Shown: positions 30,248-39,269, counted from the stretch's first letter. The stretch: DNA of 42,599 nt from Betaproteobacteria bacterium (GCA_028868905.1 JAGWTQ010000007.1:1-42599), one strand, 5' to 3'. Numbers and translations: made by a program. The notes: generated by a model from the sequence alone, not told the origin.

Positions 30248-31387
30248 ATGACCGAATATTTTTTTGCTTCCTGCCCCCGTGGCCTGGAAACCGTTCTGGG
30301 CCACGAACTGGCCGGACTGGGAGCCGATGGAGTGCAGCCGGCCGATGCCGGTGTCGCCTTTCAGGGTGACTTTGCACTGGCCATGCGAGCCAATCTGGAA
30401 AGCCGCGTGGCCAGTCGGGTGCTGTGGCAGGTGGGCACCGGAACTTATCGTACTGAACAGAACCTCTATGACGCAGCCCGCAAGCTGCCCTGGTCGCGCT
30501 GGATGCGAGTGGAACAGACGCTGCGCGTGGAAACCCGGGCCAGTCGTTGCCCCCTGCAAAGCCTAGATTTCGTCACCCTGCGGATAAAAGACGCCCTCTG
30601 TGATCATTTCCGGGAAATAACTGGACAGCGCCCGTCCGTGGACACGCGGGATCCCGCCATCCGGGTTCACGCATTCCTTACGGAAGACACCTATTTCCTC
30701 TACCTGGACACCTCGGGCGACGCGCTGTTCAAGCGCGGCGCCCGGATTGAATCCGGCCAAGCCCCGCTCAAAAAAAACCTGGCCGCAGGCATTCTGAAAC
30801 TGGCGGGATGGCAGCCCGGCCTGCCTTTGCTGGACCCTTTTTGTGGTGCCGGAACCTTTTTGCTGGAAGCGGCCGAGCAAAGCCTGGATCGCGCTCCCGG
30901 ACTGGGCCGGACATTCGGCTTTGAATCCCTTTCCGGATGGGATCTGTCTTCATGGCCCGGGATTCGTGCTGAAGCGGCAGCCCGCGCTCAACCTCCGGGC
31001 CTTCTTCCCATCTGGGGTTATGACCTGAAGGGGGACGCCCTGGATGCCGCCCGGGCCAACCTCGAAGCAGCCGGACTGGCGGACAGTGTGCAGCTCAAGC
31101 AGGTCAATGTCCTGGAATCCACGCCGCCAGCCCCCTCCGGGCTGATTGTCACCAACCCCCCCTACGGCGTGCGCATGGGGGAACAAGCCGCTCTGGCCGA
31201 ACTCTACCCCCGCCTGGGCGATACCCTGAAACAACGCTATGCCGGTTGGACAGCTTATTTCTTCACCGCAGACATGCAACTCCCCAAACTCATCCGGCTC
31301 AAGACATCCCGTCGAACGCCCCTCTACAACGGGGCGTTGGAATGCCGGCTGTTCGAAATCAAGGTCATTTCGGGATCAAATCGCTGA
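30248..31387 (+). CDS. rlmL: THUMP-domain 23S rRNA guanine methyltransferase (RlmL-like)
   Basis: The 379-residue product has an N-terminal ferredoxin-like and THUMP RNA-binding part (about 1-160) and a SAM methyltransferase domain with motif I DPFCGAGTF (196-204) and the N2-guanine catalytic NPPY (303-306). This is the m2G2445 half of E. coli RlmL, without the C-terminal m7G2069 domain, as is common in betaproteobacteria. It starts 4 bases after hemJ. Confidence 0.88.
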   Translation: MTEYFFASCPRGLETVLGHELAGLGADGVQPADAGVAFQGDFALAMRANLESRVASRVLWQVGTGTYRTEQNLYDAARKLPWSRWMRVEQTLRVETRASRCPLQSLDFVTLRIKDALCDHFREITGQRPSVDTRDPAIRVHAFLTEDTYFLYLDTSGDALFKRGARIESGQAPLKKNLAAGILKLAGWQPGLPLLDPFCGAGTFLLEAAEQSLDRAPGLGRTFGFESLSGWDLSSWPGIRAEAAARAQPPGLLPIWGYDLKGDALDAARANLEAAGLADSVQLKQVNVLESTPPAPSGLIVTNPPYGVRMGEQAALAELYPRLGDTLKQRYAGWTAYFFTADMQLPKLIRLKTSRRTPLYNGALECRLFEIKVISGSNR

Positions 31388-31409
31388 CCGGCACGCCACG
31401 CCGGTTTGG
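31387..31409 (+). terminator. Weak terminator-like hairpin after rlmL
   Basis: ACCGGC (31387-31392) and GCCGGT (31400-31405) pair around a 7-base loop, followed by TTGG. The stem is only 6 bases and the T-run is short, so it may only partly insulate the Pho promoter that follows. Confidence 0.4.
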
Positions 31410-31412
31410 TTG

Positions 31413-31446
31413 CTGTAACATTCCCGTCATACCTTGTGGGTATAAG
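31413..31446 (+). promoter_or_regulatory. Pho box and -10 element of the phoBR promoter
   Basis: CTGTAAC (31413-31419), ATTC spacer and CCGTCAT (31424-31430) match the PhoB-binding consensus of two CTGTCAT repeats separated by four bases (two mismatches in the first, one in the second). Ten bases later is TATAAG (31441-31446), the spacing used in PhoB-activated promoters where the Pho box replaces the -35. Transcription would start near 31453. Confidence 0.8.
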
Positions 31447-31489
31447 ACGCACCCATGGAAGCGACTTATCAAACCCCCACCATTCACCC

Positions 31490-31494
31490 GGAGG
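31490..31494 (+). promoter_or_regulatory. Ribosome binding site that decides the phoB start
   Basis: GGAGG at 31490-31494 lies five bases before a TTG at 31500. The competing upstream ATG at 31455 has no ribosome site and would sit about two bases into the predicted transcript. Confidence 0.7.
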
Positions 31495-31499
31495 TCCAT

Positions 31500-32189
31500 T
31501 TGGGAGCCAGCATACTGGTCGTCGAAGACGAGGCGGCCATTCAGGAAATGATCGCCCTGAACCTGAACCAGGCAGGGCACGAACCTCTGCTGGCAGCCAA
31601 CGCGCAAGAAGCCCTGGACCAGGTGCGCGAGTCGCTGCCCGACCTCATGCTGGTGGACTGGATGTTGCCCGGGCTGAGCGGCGTTGATCTTGTCAGGCGC
31701 CTGCGGGCCAGCGAACGGACCCAAAACATACCCATCATCATGCTGACCGCTCGCGCGGAGGAAGCAGACAAGCTGATGGGGCTGGAATCCGGCGCGGATG
31801 ACTACATCACCAAACCCTTTTCCATCCGCGAACTCAATGCGCGCATCAAGGCCGTTCTGCGGCGCCGCGCCCCCCAGATGACGGAAGACCCGGTCCGGTT
31901 CAAGGATCTGCTGCTGGATCCCGGCACGCACCGGGTCAGTATCCAGGGTGAGGAAATCGGCCTGGGACCAACCGAGTTCAAGCTGCTGCATTTTTTCATG
32001 ACCCACCCCGAGCGCGTTTATTCCCGCACCCAGATTCTGGACCATGTCTGGGGCGACCATGTCTTCATCGAAGAACGCACCGTGGATGTGCACATCCGCC
32101 GCCTGCGGGCTGCCCTTGAGCCCAGTGGCTCCGACGAAATCCTGCAAACCGTTCGTGGCTCGGGTTATCGTCTCACCGCACTCCCCTGA
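31500..32189 (+). CDS. phoB: Phosphate response regulator PhoB
   Basis: The 229-residue OmpR-family regulator activates phosphate-starvation genes. It has a receiver domain with acidic pocket E9-D10-E11, phospho-acceptor Asp53 (LVDWMLPG) and switch Thr (MLTARAEE), then a winged-helix domain (GPTEFKLLHFFMTHPERVYSRTQILDHVWG; RTVDVHIRRLRAAL). I choose a TTG start at 31500 because GGAGG precedes it and it reproduces E. coli numbering (EDE at 9-11, total 229). A longer version from ATG 31455 would add 15 residues. A Pho box upstream implies positive autoregulation. Confidence 0.93.
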   Translation: MGASILVVEDEAAIQEMIALNLNQAGHEPLLAANAQEALDQVRESLPDLMLVDWMLPGLSGVDLVRRLRASERTQNIPIIMLTARAEEADKLMGLESGADDYITKPFSIRELNARIKAVLRRRAPQMTEDPVRFKDLLLDPGTHRVSIQGEEIGLGPTEFKLLHFFMTHPERVYSRTQILDHVWGDHVFIEERTVDVHIRRLRAALEPSGSDEILQTVRGSGYRLTALP

Positions 32190-32208
32190 ACCCTCCCGGC
32201 TCTGGTAC

Positions 32209-32233
32209 TCTCAGGGGTAGAAATCTCCTGAGA
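32209..32233 (+). promoter_or_regulatory. RNA hairpin just before the phoR start
   Basis: TCTCAGGGG (32209-32217) pairs with CTCCTGAGA (32225-32233), nine pairs including one G-U, with a 7-base loop. It ends two bases before the phoR ATG and includes the only AGGGG in the gap, so it could limit phoR translation relative to phoB. Confidence 0.6.
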
Positions 32234-32235
32234 CC

Positions 32236-33585
32236 ATGAAACAGTTCCTTAAATATGTCCTGGGGGCCCTGCTGGCCACCCTGATTTTCAGTACGCTGAT
32301 CTCCCTGGCTTTTGGCTGGATATGGGGCATCGCATCGCTGGCGCTTTTCATGGCTGCGGCGGCGGCTCGGGATTCCTGGCAACTGCTGGCGCTCAACCGT
32401 TGGCTGACCCGGCATCAGGCCAGCGCCGGCTATCAGCCGGGCGGCATCTGGAGCCAGGTTTTCGGCAGGCTCCACGGGCTGGAAAAGCACGCCGAACAAA
32501 CTCAGCAAAAGCTGCGCGATGCGCTGGAACGATTCCAGCATGCCGGGGCCGCCCTTCCGAATGGCGTCATCGTGATCGACCGGTCAGACCGCATTCTCTG
32601 GTGCAATCCCAGCGCTGAACGTCATTTTGGCATTGCCCTCAAGCAGGACCGGGGCCAAAGCCTGACCTACCTGATCCGCCATGCGGACTTTGCGGACTAC
32701 CTTCAGTCCCAGCCTTCCCCGTCCTCCTTTATCCTGCGGCGCCGTGTCCGCGGCACCGACCTGTCCCTTTCCCTTGAAATCGTGCCGCTAGGCGAGGACG
32801 AGCGGATGCTGGTCACGCATGACATCACCCAGATGGAGCGGGACGAGCAAGTCCGCCGCGATTTTGTCGCCAACGTGTCCCATGAATTGCGCACGCCGTT
32901 AACGGTCGTTGGCGGCTACATCGAAACCCTGCTCGACGGCGATTCCCTCGATGCGCCAACGCAACGGCGCGTGCTTTCCACCATGCGCTCACAGACCCAG
33001 CGCATGCAAAACCTCGTGGAGGAGTTGCTGTCCCTGTCGCGCCTGGAAAGCCAGCACGCCCCGGCTCCGGATTTACCCGTACCCGTTGCCCCTCTGCTGC
33101 AACAGCTGTTTCAGATGGCCCGCCACCTCAGCGAAGGCCAACATGACATCGAGTGCCAATGCGACAGCAGCGACAGCATCCTGGGCTCCGAATCGGAACT
33201 TCTGAGCGCTTTCAGCAACCTGGTCACCAATGCCGTGCGCTACACGCCGCCGGGTGGCAAGATCATCCTGCAATGGCGCCGCGAGCGGGGGGACGGGGTC
33301 TTCTCGGTACAGGACTCGGGAATCGGCATCGCGACTGAACACTTGCCTCGCCTGACCGAACGCTTTTACCGGGTGGATCGCGCCCGCTCGCGCGAGACGG
33401 GGGGCACCGGGCTGGGTCTTGCCATTGTCAAACAGGTCGCAATGCACCATGATTCCAAGCTGGAAATTGCAAGCGAACCTGGAAAGGGCAGCACTTTTGC
33501 GTTTCGTGTCCCGTCCGGCCGCATCGGACCGGGCCAGCCAGCCCATGCCACGGAAAAAGAAAACCCATACCTCTCAGAATCCTGA
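32236..33585 (+). CDS. phoR: Phosphate sensor histidine kinase PhoR
   Basis: The 449-residue kinase has two N-terminal membrane helices (about 5-45) with almost no periplasmic loop, a PAS domain (about 95-205; LPNGVIVIDRSDRILWCNPSAERHFG), the DHp helix with His216 in NVSHELRTPL, and a GHKL ATPase with N box NLVTNAVRYTPPGG, G1 DSGIGI and G2 GGTGLGLAI. This is the PhoR layout, in which phosphate status comes from PstSCAB-PhoU rather than from a periplasmic sensor. No pst or phoU genes are in the window. It follows phoB by 46 bases and precedes ptsH by 3. Confidence 0.94.
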   Translation: MKQFLKYVLGALLATLIFSTLISLAFGWIWGIASLALFMAAAAARDSWQLLALNRWLTRHQASAGYQPGGIWSQVFGRLHGLEKHAEQTQQKLRDALERFQHAGAALPNGVIVIDRSDRILWCNPSAERHFGIALKQDRGQSLTYLIRHADFADYLQSQPSPSSFILRRRVRGTDLSLSLEIVPLGEDERMLVTHDITQMERDEQVRRDFVANVSHELRTPLTVVGGYIETLLDGDSLDAPTQRRVLSTMRSQTQRMQNLVEELLSLSRLESQHAPAPDLPVPVAPLLQQLFQMARHLSEGQHDIECQCDSSDSILGSESELLSAFSNLVTNAVRYTPPGGKIILQWRRERGDGVFSVQDSGIGIATEHLPRLTERFYRVDRARSRETGGTGLGLAIVKQVAMHHDSKLEIASEPGKGSTFAFRVPSGRIGPGQPAHATEKENPYLSES

Positions 33586-33588
33586 TCC

Positions 33589-33858
33589 ATGCCTGTGCGA
33601 CAAGTCGAAATCATCAACAAACTGGGACTTCATGCCCGGGCTTCCGCAAAACTGACCCAAACGGCTTCCGCCTTCCCGTGCGACGTCACGGTGTCGCGCA
33701 ATGGACGCCGGGTCAATGCTAAAAGCATCATGGGTGTCATGATGCTCGCTGCAACACGCGGCACCACCGTGACTCTCGAAGCCGAAGGCCCTGAAGCCGA
33801 AGCCGCGCTGGACGCCCTGACCACCCTCATCAACAACCGTTTCGACGAACCGGAGTAG
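33589..33858 (+). CDS. ptsH: Phosphocarrier protein HPr
   Basis: The 89-residue HPr carries phosphate on His15 (LGLHARAS) from enzyme I. Ser46 (NAKSIMGVM) is the regulatory site phosphorylated by HPr kinase in bacteria that have one, including many betaproteobacteria, where HPr belongs to an incomplete or regulatory PTS. The start is ATG 33589, three bases after phoR, and ptsI follows after two bases, so the three are co-translated. Confidence 0.95.
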   Translation: MPVRQVEIINKLGLHARASAKLTQTASAFPCDVTVSRNGRRVNAKSIMGVMMLAATRGTTVTLEAEGPEAEAALDALTTLINNRFDEPE

Positions 33859-33860
33859 GC

Positions 33861-35597
33861 ATGAGCTTTTCGATGCATGGCATCGCAGTTGCTCAGGGAA
33901 TCGCCATCGGGCGGGCCCATCTGTTCCTGCAAACCTCGCTCGAGGTGACGCATTACGCGGTTCCCGCGGAACGCCTGGACGCCGAAGTGCAACGCTTCGA
34001 CCGGGCCATCAGCACGGTGCGGAACGAATTGCGGGAGCTGGAAAAGCATATTCCTGCAGGGGCTCCGCCGGAATTTGCCGCCTTCCTGCAGCTGCATCTG
34101 ATGATCCTGAACGACGAAACGCTGTCAGGCATCCCGCGCCGGCTCATTCTCCAGCAAGGCTGCAACGCAGAATGGGCGCTCAAGCAGCAAATGGATTCGC
34201 TCATCTCCCAATTTGAGGCGATCGAGGACAGCTACCTGCGTGAACGAAAAGAAGACGTGGTGCAGGTGGTGGAACGCGTCCTCAAGGCGCTGAGTGGACA
34301 ACCCACGACGCTCGAGGCGGATCACAAGGCGGACGGCGAGAGCATCCTGGTGGCGCACGACCTGAGCCCGGCCGACATGATGGTCTTCAAGCAGCACGCC
34401 TTCCAGGCCTTTGTCACGGACATGGGGGGGGCCACTTCCCACATGGCCATCGTTGCACGCAGCCTGGGCATTCCGTCCGTGGTCGCCCTGCACCATGCGT
34501 GGGCCATGATCAGGGAAGGCGAACTCATCATCGTGGATGGCATGGCCGGGGTGATCATCGTAAACCCCGATCCGCTGATTCTTTCCGAATACCGGCTGCG
34601 CCAGGAGCAATGGCACATCGAGCGCCAGAAGCTCAAGAGGCTGCGCACCACCCGCCCCACCACCCTGGACGGAACCGACATCTCCCTGCTGGCCAACATC
34701 GAGCTGCCCGAAGATGTGGATGGCGTCAAGAAAAGCGGCGCCACCGGCATCGGCCTGTATCGCAGCGAGTTTCTTTTCATGAACCGCAGTGATCTGCCCG
34801 GCGAAGAAGAACAATTCAATGCGTATCGAAGGGTTGCCGAACAATTGCGAGGCCAGGTGGTCACGATCCGGACGCTGGACATCGGCGCCGACAAGCCGAT
34901 CGAACAGGCCCCGAAAACGCACACCCTGAACCCGGCGCTGGGATTGCGGGCCATTCGTTACTGCCTGTCAGAACCGCGGATTTTCCTCACGCAATTGCGC
35001 GCGATACTGCGCGCATCCCGCTTCGGCAACGTACATTTGCTTCTGCCCATGCTGTCCACGGGCACTGAACTGACCCAGGCGCTGGCTTTGCTCGAACAGG
35101 CCAAGGCAGAACTGCGAGTGGAAGGCATCCCTTTCAAGGAAGACATGCCGGTGGGGGGGATGATCGAAGTCCCGGCTGCCGCGCTCGCCTTGCCCGTCTT
35201 CATCGGGAAGCTGGATTTCCTTTCCATTGGCACCAACGACCTGATCCAGTACACCCTGGCCATTGACCGTGCCGACGACAGCGTGGCCCATCTCTACAAC
35301 CCGATGCATCCGGCCGTGCTTTACCTGGTAGCCAATACCATCCGGACGGCGCAAAAAGCTGGCATTCCGGTTGCCGTATGCGGTGAAATGGCGGGAAATC
35401 CCGCGCTTACCCGGCTGCTGCTGGGGTTTGGGCTGCGTGAATTTTCCATGCACCCGGCGCATCTGCCGGAGGTCAAGCAGATCATCCTCAAGACCAGCCT
35501 GCCGGATCTCAAGCCCTGGATCAGGAAAATCCTGCAGACCTACGATACGGACCGCCTGGAAGAACTGATGCTGCGGCTTAATCTGCAGAGCTGCTGA
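33861..35597 (+). CDS. ptsI: PTS enzyme I
   Basis: The 578-residue enzyme I transfers phosphate from phosphoenolpyruvate to HPr. Seen are the N-terminal HPr-binding helical region, active His194 in GGATSHMAIVARSLGIPS, and the PEP-binding barrel (GIGLYRSEFLFMNR, the LSIGTNDLIQYTLAIDR signature and VAVCGEMAGNPALTRLLLGFG). No sugar-specific enzyme II and no EIIA gene lie in the window, so the relay is probably regulatory. It overlaps the convergent pyrE by 20 bases. Confidence 0.96.
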   Translation: MSFSMHGIAVAQGIAIGRAHLFLQTSLEVTHYAVPAERLDAEVQRFDRAISTVRNELRELEKHIPAGAPPEFAAFLQLHLMILNDETLSGIPRRLILQQGCNAEWALKQQMDSLISQFEAIEDSYLRERKEDVVQVVERVLKALSGQPTTLEADHKADGESILVAHDLSPADMMVFKQHAFQAFVTDMGGATSHMAIVARSLGIPSVVALHHAWAMIREGELIIVDGMAGVIIVNPDPLILSEYRLRQEQWHIERQKLKRLRTTRPTTLDGTDISLLANIELPEDVDGVKKSGATGIGLYRSEFLFMNRSDLPGEEEQFNAYRRVAEQLRGQVVTIRTLDIGADKPIEQAPKTHTLNPALGLRAIRYCLSEPRIFLTQLRAILRASRFGNVHLLLPMLSTGTELTQALALLEQAKAELRVEGIPFKEDMPVGGMIEVPAAALALPVFIGKLDFLSIGTNDLIQYTLAIDRADDSVAHLYNPMHPAVLYLVANTIRTAQKAGIPVAVCGEMAGNPALTRLLLGFGLREFSMHPAHLPEVKQIILKTSLPDLKPWIRKILQTYDTDRLEELMLRLNLQSC

Positions 35598-36237
35598 TGC
35601 CTTCCCCGTAGCGTGCCCGGTATTCCGTCATGCGTTGCCGTTCCCCGGCCAGCGCCGGATCTTGTGCAAGATAATCCATGAGATGGTCGAGCGTGGCAAT
35701 GCTGAACACCGGCATTCCGAAATGCGCCGTCACTTCCTGCGCTGCCGATAGCGGCGTGCTGCCCCGCTCCATGCGGTCCAGCGCTGTGACGACGCCGACC
35801 GGCGTGGCTCCAGCTGCCTGCAGCAGCGCCACGGATTCGCGCACGGAAGTTCCCGCGGAAATCACGTCGTCCACAATCAGGGCACGCCCCACTGGATTGG
35901 CGCCGACCAGCGCCCCGCCTTCGCCATGGTCCTTGGCTTCCTTTCGGTTGAAGCAGAAAGGCGTATCCCGTCCCCGTTGGGCCAGCGCGATGGCAATGGC
36001 TGCCGCCAGTGGAATGCCCTTGTAGGCAGGGCCGAAGAGAAAATCGAACGAGATGCCGGAAGCCAGAATCGCATCGGCATAAAACTCCGACAGCGCGTGC
36101 AGCGAAGCACCCGTATTGAAAAGCCCGGCATTAAAAAAGTAAGGCGAAACCCTGCCCGCTTTGGTCTTGAAACTGCCAAAGCGAATCACCTGGTGCTCTA
36201 TGGCAAAGGCAATGAAACGGGCGTGAAAATCTTTCAT
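35578..36237 (-). CDS. pyrE: Orotate phosphoribosyltransferase
   Basis: The 219-residue enzyme converts orotate and PRPP to OMP in pyrimidine synthesis. Seen are the KTKAGRVSPYFFNAG substrate region, FNRKEAKDHGEGG, and the PRPP loop ALIVDDVISAGTSVRES. I start at ATG 36237 (MKDFHARF), the usual N-terminus; an upstream in-frame start would add 24 unrelated residues. The 3' end overlaps ptsI by 20 bases. Confidence 0.95.
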   Translation of the reverse strand: MKDFHARFIAFAIEHQVIRFGSFKTKAGRVSPYFFNAGLFNTGASLHALSEFYADAILASGISFDFLFGPAYKGIPLAAAIAIALAQRGRDTPFCFNRKEAKDHGEGGALVGANPVGRALIVDDVISAGTSVRESVALLQAAGATPVGVVTALDRMERGSTPLSAAQEVTAHFGMPVFSIATLDHLMDYLAQDPALAGERQRMTEYRARYGEGISSSAD

Positions 36238-36317
36238 GGGAATGGTCCGGCTGAAGTGGGGGGGAGCATACCACGTCCGGGCTTGCGTCGGCATTCCCTC
36301 GCGGGGCATGATGCGAC

Positions 36318-37556
36318 ATGCCGTTCGACAGCATGCGCAAACACCTGCCCCTTCTTTCCAGCAGCCACCTGAGAACCGTCCTTCTCCTGGGCTTTTCCTC
36401 GGGTCTGCCGCTTGCGTTGTCCGGCGCCACGCTCCAGGCCTGGATGGCGTCCGAAGGGGTTTCCATCGCCACCATTGGCTGGCTCACGCTCGCCGGGGTG
36501 CCCTACACATGGAAATTCCTGTGGGCTCCCGTCATGGACCGCTTTGCCCTGCCGTTTCTCGGACGCCGCCGCGGCTGGATGCTGGCGACCCAGCTGACCC
36601 TTGCCGCAGGCATGGCCCTGATCGGACTGATGCCCGTTTCCAGCCATCCAGTGTGGGCTGCGATAGCGGCCACCGCCCTCGCTTTCGTGTCCGCATCGCA
36701 GGACATCATCGTGGACGCTTATCGCACCGACCTCCTGAGCGCGGCTGAGCGTGGCCCCGGCGCCGGCCTGACGGTTCTGGGTTACCGGCTGGCAATGCTC
36801 TGCTCTGGAGCGCTCGCCCTGGTGATGGCTGCCCAGTGGGGATGGCCTGCCACCTATGCCCTCATGGGCGGACTCATGGGAATTGGCATTGCCGCCACCT
36901 TGAGCGGCCCCGAGCCCCCTGCGCCTCCGGCTCTCCCGCAGTCGCTGCGCGATGCCGTCCTGCTTCCCTTGCAGGAATTCCTGTCGCGACCAGGCTCCTG
37001 GGCACTCCTTGCGCTCGTGGTGCTGTACAAGCTGGGCGACGCGTTTGCCGGATCGCTGTCCACCGCATTCCTGATTCGTGGCGTCGGCTTCGGCATTGCG
37101 GAAGTGGGCGCCGTCAACAAAGGCGTTGGACTTGCGGCCACCCTTATCGGGGCCATGGCCGGCGGTGCCTTGATGGTTCGTTGGGGGCTTTACCGTTCCC
37201 TCTTTTGGTTTGGTCTGCTTCAGGGCAGTGCGGCACTGGCTTTTGCCTGGCTGGCCGCAGCCGGCCACCAGTTCGGGCTGATGGTTTTTGCCGTGTTTCT
37301 TGAAAACCTGACATCGGGCATGGGAACAGCGGCGTTCACGGCACTCCTGATGGCGCTTTGCAGCCACCGCTTCAGTGCCACGCAATTTGCACTGCTGTCC
37401 GCACTGGCCGCCACCGGCCGCGTTTATGTGGGTCCGCTGGCCGGGCAGCTGGTCGGAATCCTGGGCTGGACGCAATTTTTCATATGGGCCGTGCTGGCAG
37501 CATTGCCCGGCGTGTGGCTGGTGTGGCGGCAACGCCGCTTGCTGGTCAGCCTCTAG
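36318..37556 (+). CDS. ampG: AmpG-type muropeptide permease (MFS)
   Basis: The 412-residue major-facilitator protein has about twelve helices. Seen are the AmpG start FSSGLPLALSGATLQAWM, PYTWKFLWAPVMDRF between helices 2 and 3, and QDIIVDAYRTDLLSAAERG, all typical of AmpG, which imports anhydro-muropeptides for peptidoglycan recycling and beta-lactamase induction. It is divergent from pyrE over 80 bases and overlaps metW at its 3' end by 11 bases. A related MFS importer of other substrates cannot be fully excluded. Confidence 0.85.
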   Translation: MPFDSMRKHLPLLSSSHLRTVLLLGFSSGLPLALSGATLQAWMASEGVSIATIGWLTLAGVPYTWKFLWAPVMDRFALPFLGRRRGWMLATQLTLAAGMALIGLMPVSSHPVWAAIAATALAFVSASQDIIVDAYRTDLLSAAERGPGAGLTVLGYRLAMLCSGALALVMAAQWGWPATYALMGGLMGIGIAATLSGPEPPAPPALPQSLRDAVLLPLQEFLSRPGSWALLALVVLYKLGDAFAGSLSTAFLIRGVGFGIAEVGAVNKGVGLAATLIGAMAGGALMVRWGLYRSLFWFGLLQGSAALAFAWLAAAGHQFGLMVFAVFLENLTSGMGTAAFTALLMALCSHRFSATQFALLSALAATGRVYVGPLAGQLVGILGWTQFFIWAVLAALPGVWLVWRQRRLLVSL

Positions 37557-38133
37557 GCTGAATGCGGTAGATCGCGAGACTGCCTGTCAGGTTGGGATAA
37601 AGACTGACCGAACCTCCCTGCGGGCCGATGACCAGCCGCTCGGCCACGCGTGCCCCGATAAGGCCACACAGGGCTTCGAAATCTTCCAGGGTGCACAAGT
37701 GGACATTGGGCGTGTTGAACCACTCGTAGGGCATGGCATCGCTCTTGGGCATCCGGCCCAGCATCACCTGCAGCCGGTTTCGCCAGTACCCGAAATTGGG
37801 AAAAGTGACAATGCCTTCCCGTCCGACACGCAGCATGTCGCGCAGAATCGTTTCCGTGTGTTTGGTGGCTTGGAGAGTTTGGGACAGGATCACCGTATCG
37901 AACGAGCGGTCATCGAAGCCGGATAGCCCCGTTTCGAGGTTCATCTGCAGTACGTTCACCCCGTTCCGGATCGAGGCCACCACGCTTTGGGGGTCGATTT
38001 CAATGCCGTAGCCGCTGATCTGCTTGGCCTGCTGCAAATGGGACAGCAGCAACCCGTCGCCGCATCCAAGATCCAGCACTTTGGCGCCGGGTTTTATCCA
38101 TCCGGCAATGACGGCCAGATCGGGGCGAATCAT
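37546..38133 (-). CDS. metW: Methionine biosynthesis protein MetW
   Basis: The 195-residue SAM-methyltransferase-fold protein has motif [13 protein letters not shown] and the MetW hallmarks [26 protein letters not shown] and [12 protein letters not shown]. In beta- and gammaproteobacteria MetW is always linked to metX and is needed for full homoserine acyltransferase activity; its own reaction is unclear. It overlaps metX by four bases. Confidence 0.93.
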   Translation of the reverse strand: MIRPDLAVIAGWIKPGAKVLDLGCGDGLLLSHLQQAKQISGYGIEIDPQSVVASIRNGVNVLQMNLETGLSGFDDRSFDTVILSQTLQATKHTETILRDMLRVGREGIVTFPNFGYWRNRLQVMLGRMPKSDAMPYEWFNTPNVHLCTLEDFEALCGLIGARVAERLVIGPQGGSVSLYPNLTGSLAIYRIQPRG

Positions 38134-39269
38134 GCGCCCACCTCGTCGGCCACGCGTCCCAGGTAAGCACGGACCACGGCAAAGTAATCTTCATTTTCCA
38201 TGAGGAATGCGTCGTGGCCTTGCGTGGACTCGATTTCGGCGTAGCTCACCGCCAACGAGTTGTCGAGCAGCGCCTTGACGATTTCCCTTGAACGCGCCGG
38301 AGAAAAACGCCAGTCGGTAGTAAAGGACAAAACCAGAAACCGGGCTCGGGCTTCGGCCAGTGCAGCCGAAAGATTGCCTCCGGCCTGCGACGCGGGGTCG
38401 AAATAATCCAGCGCCTTGGTCATGATGAGATAGGTGTTTGCATCGAAACGGGTCGTAAACTTGTCGCCCTGATGGCGCAGATAGGACTCGATTTCAAATT
38501 CGACATCCAGGGAAAAACGGGGTTGGTCGGCCAACAGGTCCCGCCCGAACTTTTCCATCATGGCGTCGTCGCTGAGATACGTGATGTGACCCAACATGCG
38601 GGCAAGGCGTAGCCCCCGCTCGGGAATGACGCCCTGCGTGTAGTAGTCGCCCCCGTGAAAAGCGGGGTCGGTGGTGATGGCCTGGCGGGCCACCTCGTTG
38701 AACCCGATGTTCTGGGCTGACAGGCTGGGCGCTGCGGCGATCACGACGGCATGTCCCAGCCGGTCAGGGTAGGTCAGGCTCCACTGGAGCGCCTGCATGG
38801 CGCCCAGGCTTCCGCCCATGACGGCCGCAAAGCGGGAAATTTGCAGATGGTCTGCCAGCCGCGCTTGCGCATGCACCCAGTCTTCTACGGTCACGAACGG
38901 GAATTTCGAGCCGTAGGGATGGCCGGTTGCCGGATCGATGCTGGAAGGTCCGGTGGAGCCATTGCACCCTCCCAGGTTATTGACGCCCACGACAAAAAAA
39001 CGATCCGTATCCACCGGTTTGCCGGGGCCCACCATGTTGTCCCACCAGCCGGTGCTGCGAGGATCACCCGCATAGGTACCTGCCACGTGATGCGTTCCCG
39101 ACAAGGCATGACACATCAGGATCGCGTTGCTGCGATCGGCATTGAGTTGCCCGTAGGTTTCATAAACCAGGTCGAATTGTTGCAGCGTGACGCCGGAGGC
39201 CAGGCGCAACGGCTGATCGAACCGGGCTGTACTGGGGGTGACGTCACCCACAGAGCGGGGGGCGTTCAT
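38130..39269 (-). CDS. metX: Homoserine O-acyltransferase MetX
   Basis: The 379-residue alpha/beta-hydrolase-fold enzyme activates homoserine for methionine synthesis. Nucleophile Ser154 lies in [13 protein letters not shown]; the later [11 protein letters not shown] and GHDAFL carry the acid and histidine. Enzymes linked to metW in proteobacteria are usually succinyltransferases despite belonging to the MetX fold, so succinyl-CoA is my preferred donor, unproven here. It overlaps gatB by four bases. Confidence 0.93.
   Translation of the reverse strand: MNAPRSVGDVTPSTARFDQPLRLASGVTLQQFDLVYETYGQLNADRSNAILMCHALSGTHHVAGTYAGDPRSTGWWDNMVGPGKPVDTDRFFVVGVNNLGGCNGSTGPSSIDPATGHPYGSKFPFVTVEDWVHAQARLADHLQISRFAAVMGGSLGAMQALQWSLTYPDRLGHAVVIAAAPSLSAQNIGFNEVARQAITTDPAFHGGDYYTQGVIPERGLRLARMLGHITYLSDDAMMEKFGRDLLADQPRFSLDVEFEIESYLRHQGDKFTTRFDANTYLIMTKALDYFDPASQAGGNLSAALAEARARFLVLSFTTDWRFSPARSREIVKALLDNSLAVSYAEIESTQGHDAFLMENEDYFAVVRAYLGRVADEVGA

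Noticed and set aside
36234-37532. Long open frame antisense to ampG (about 430 codons)
   Set aside because: Composition is Gly/Gln/Arg/His-rich with no domain; the opposite strand encodes a clear MFS transporter.
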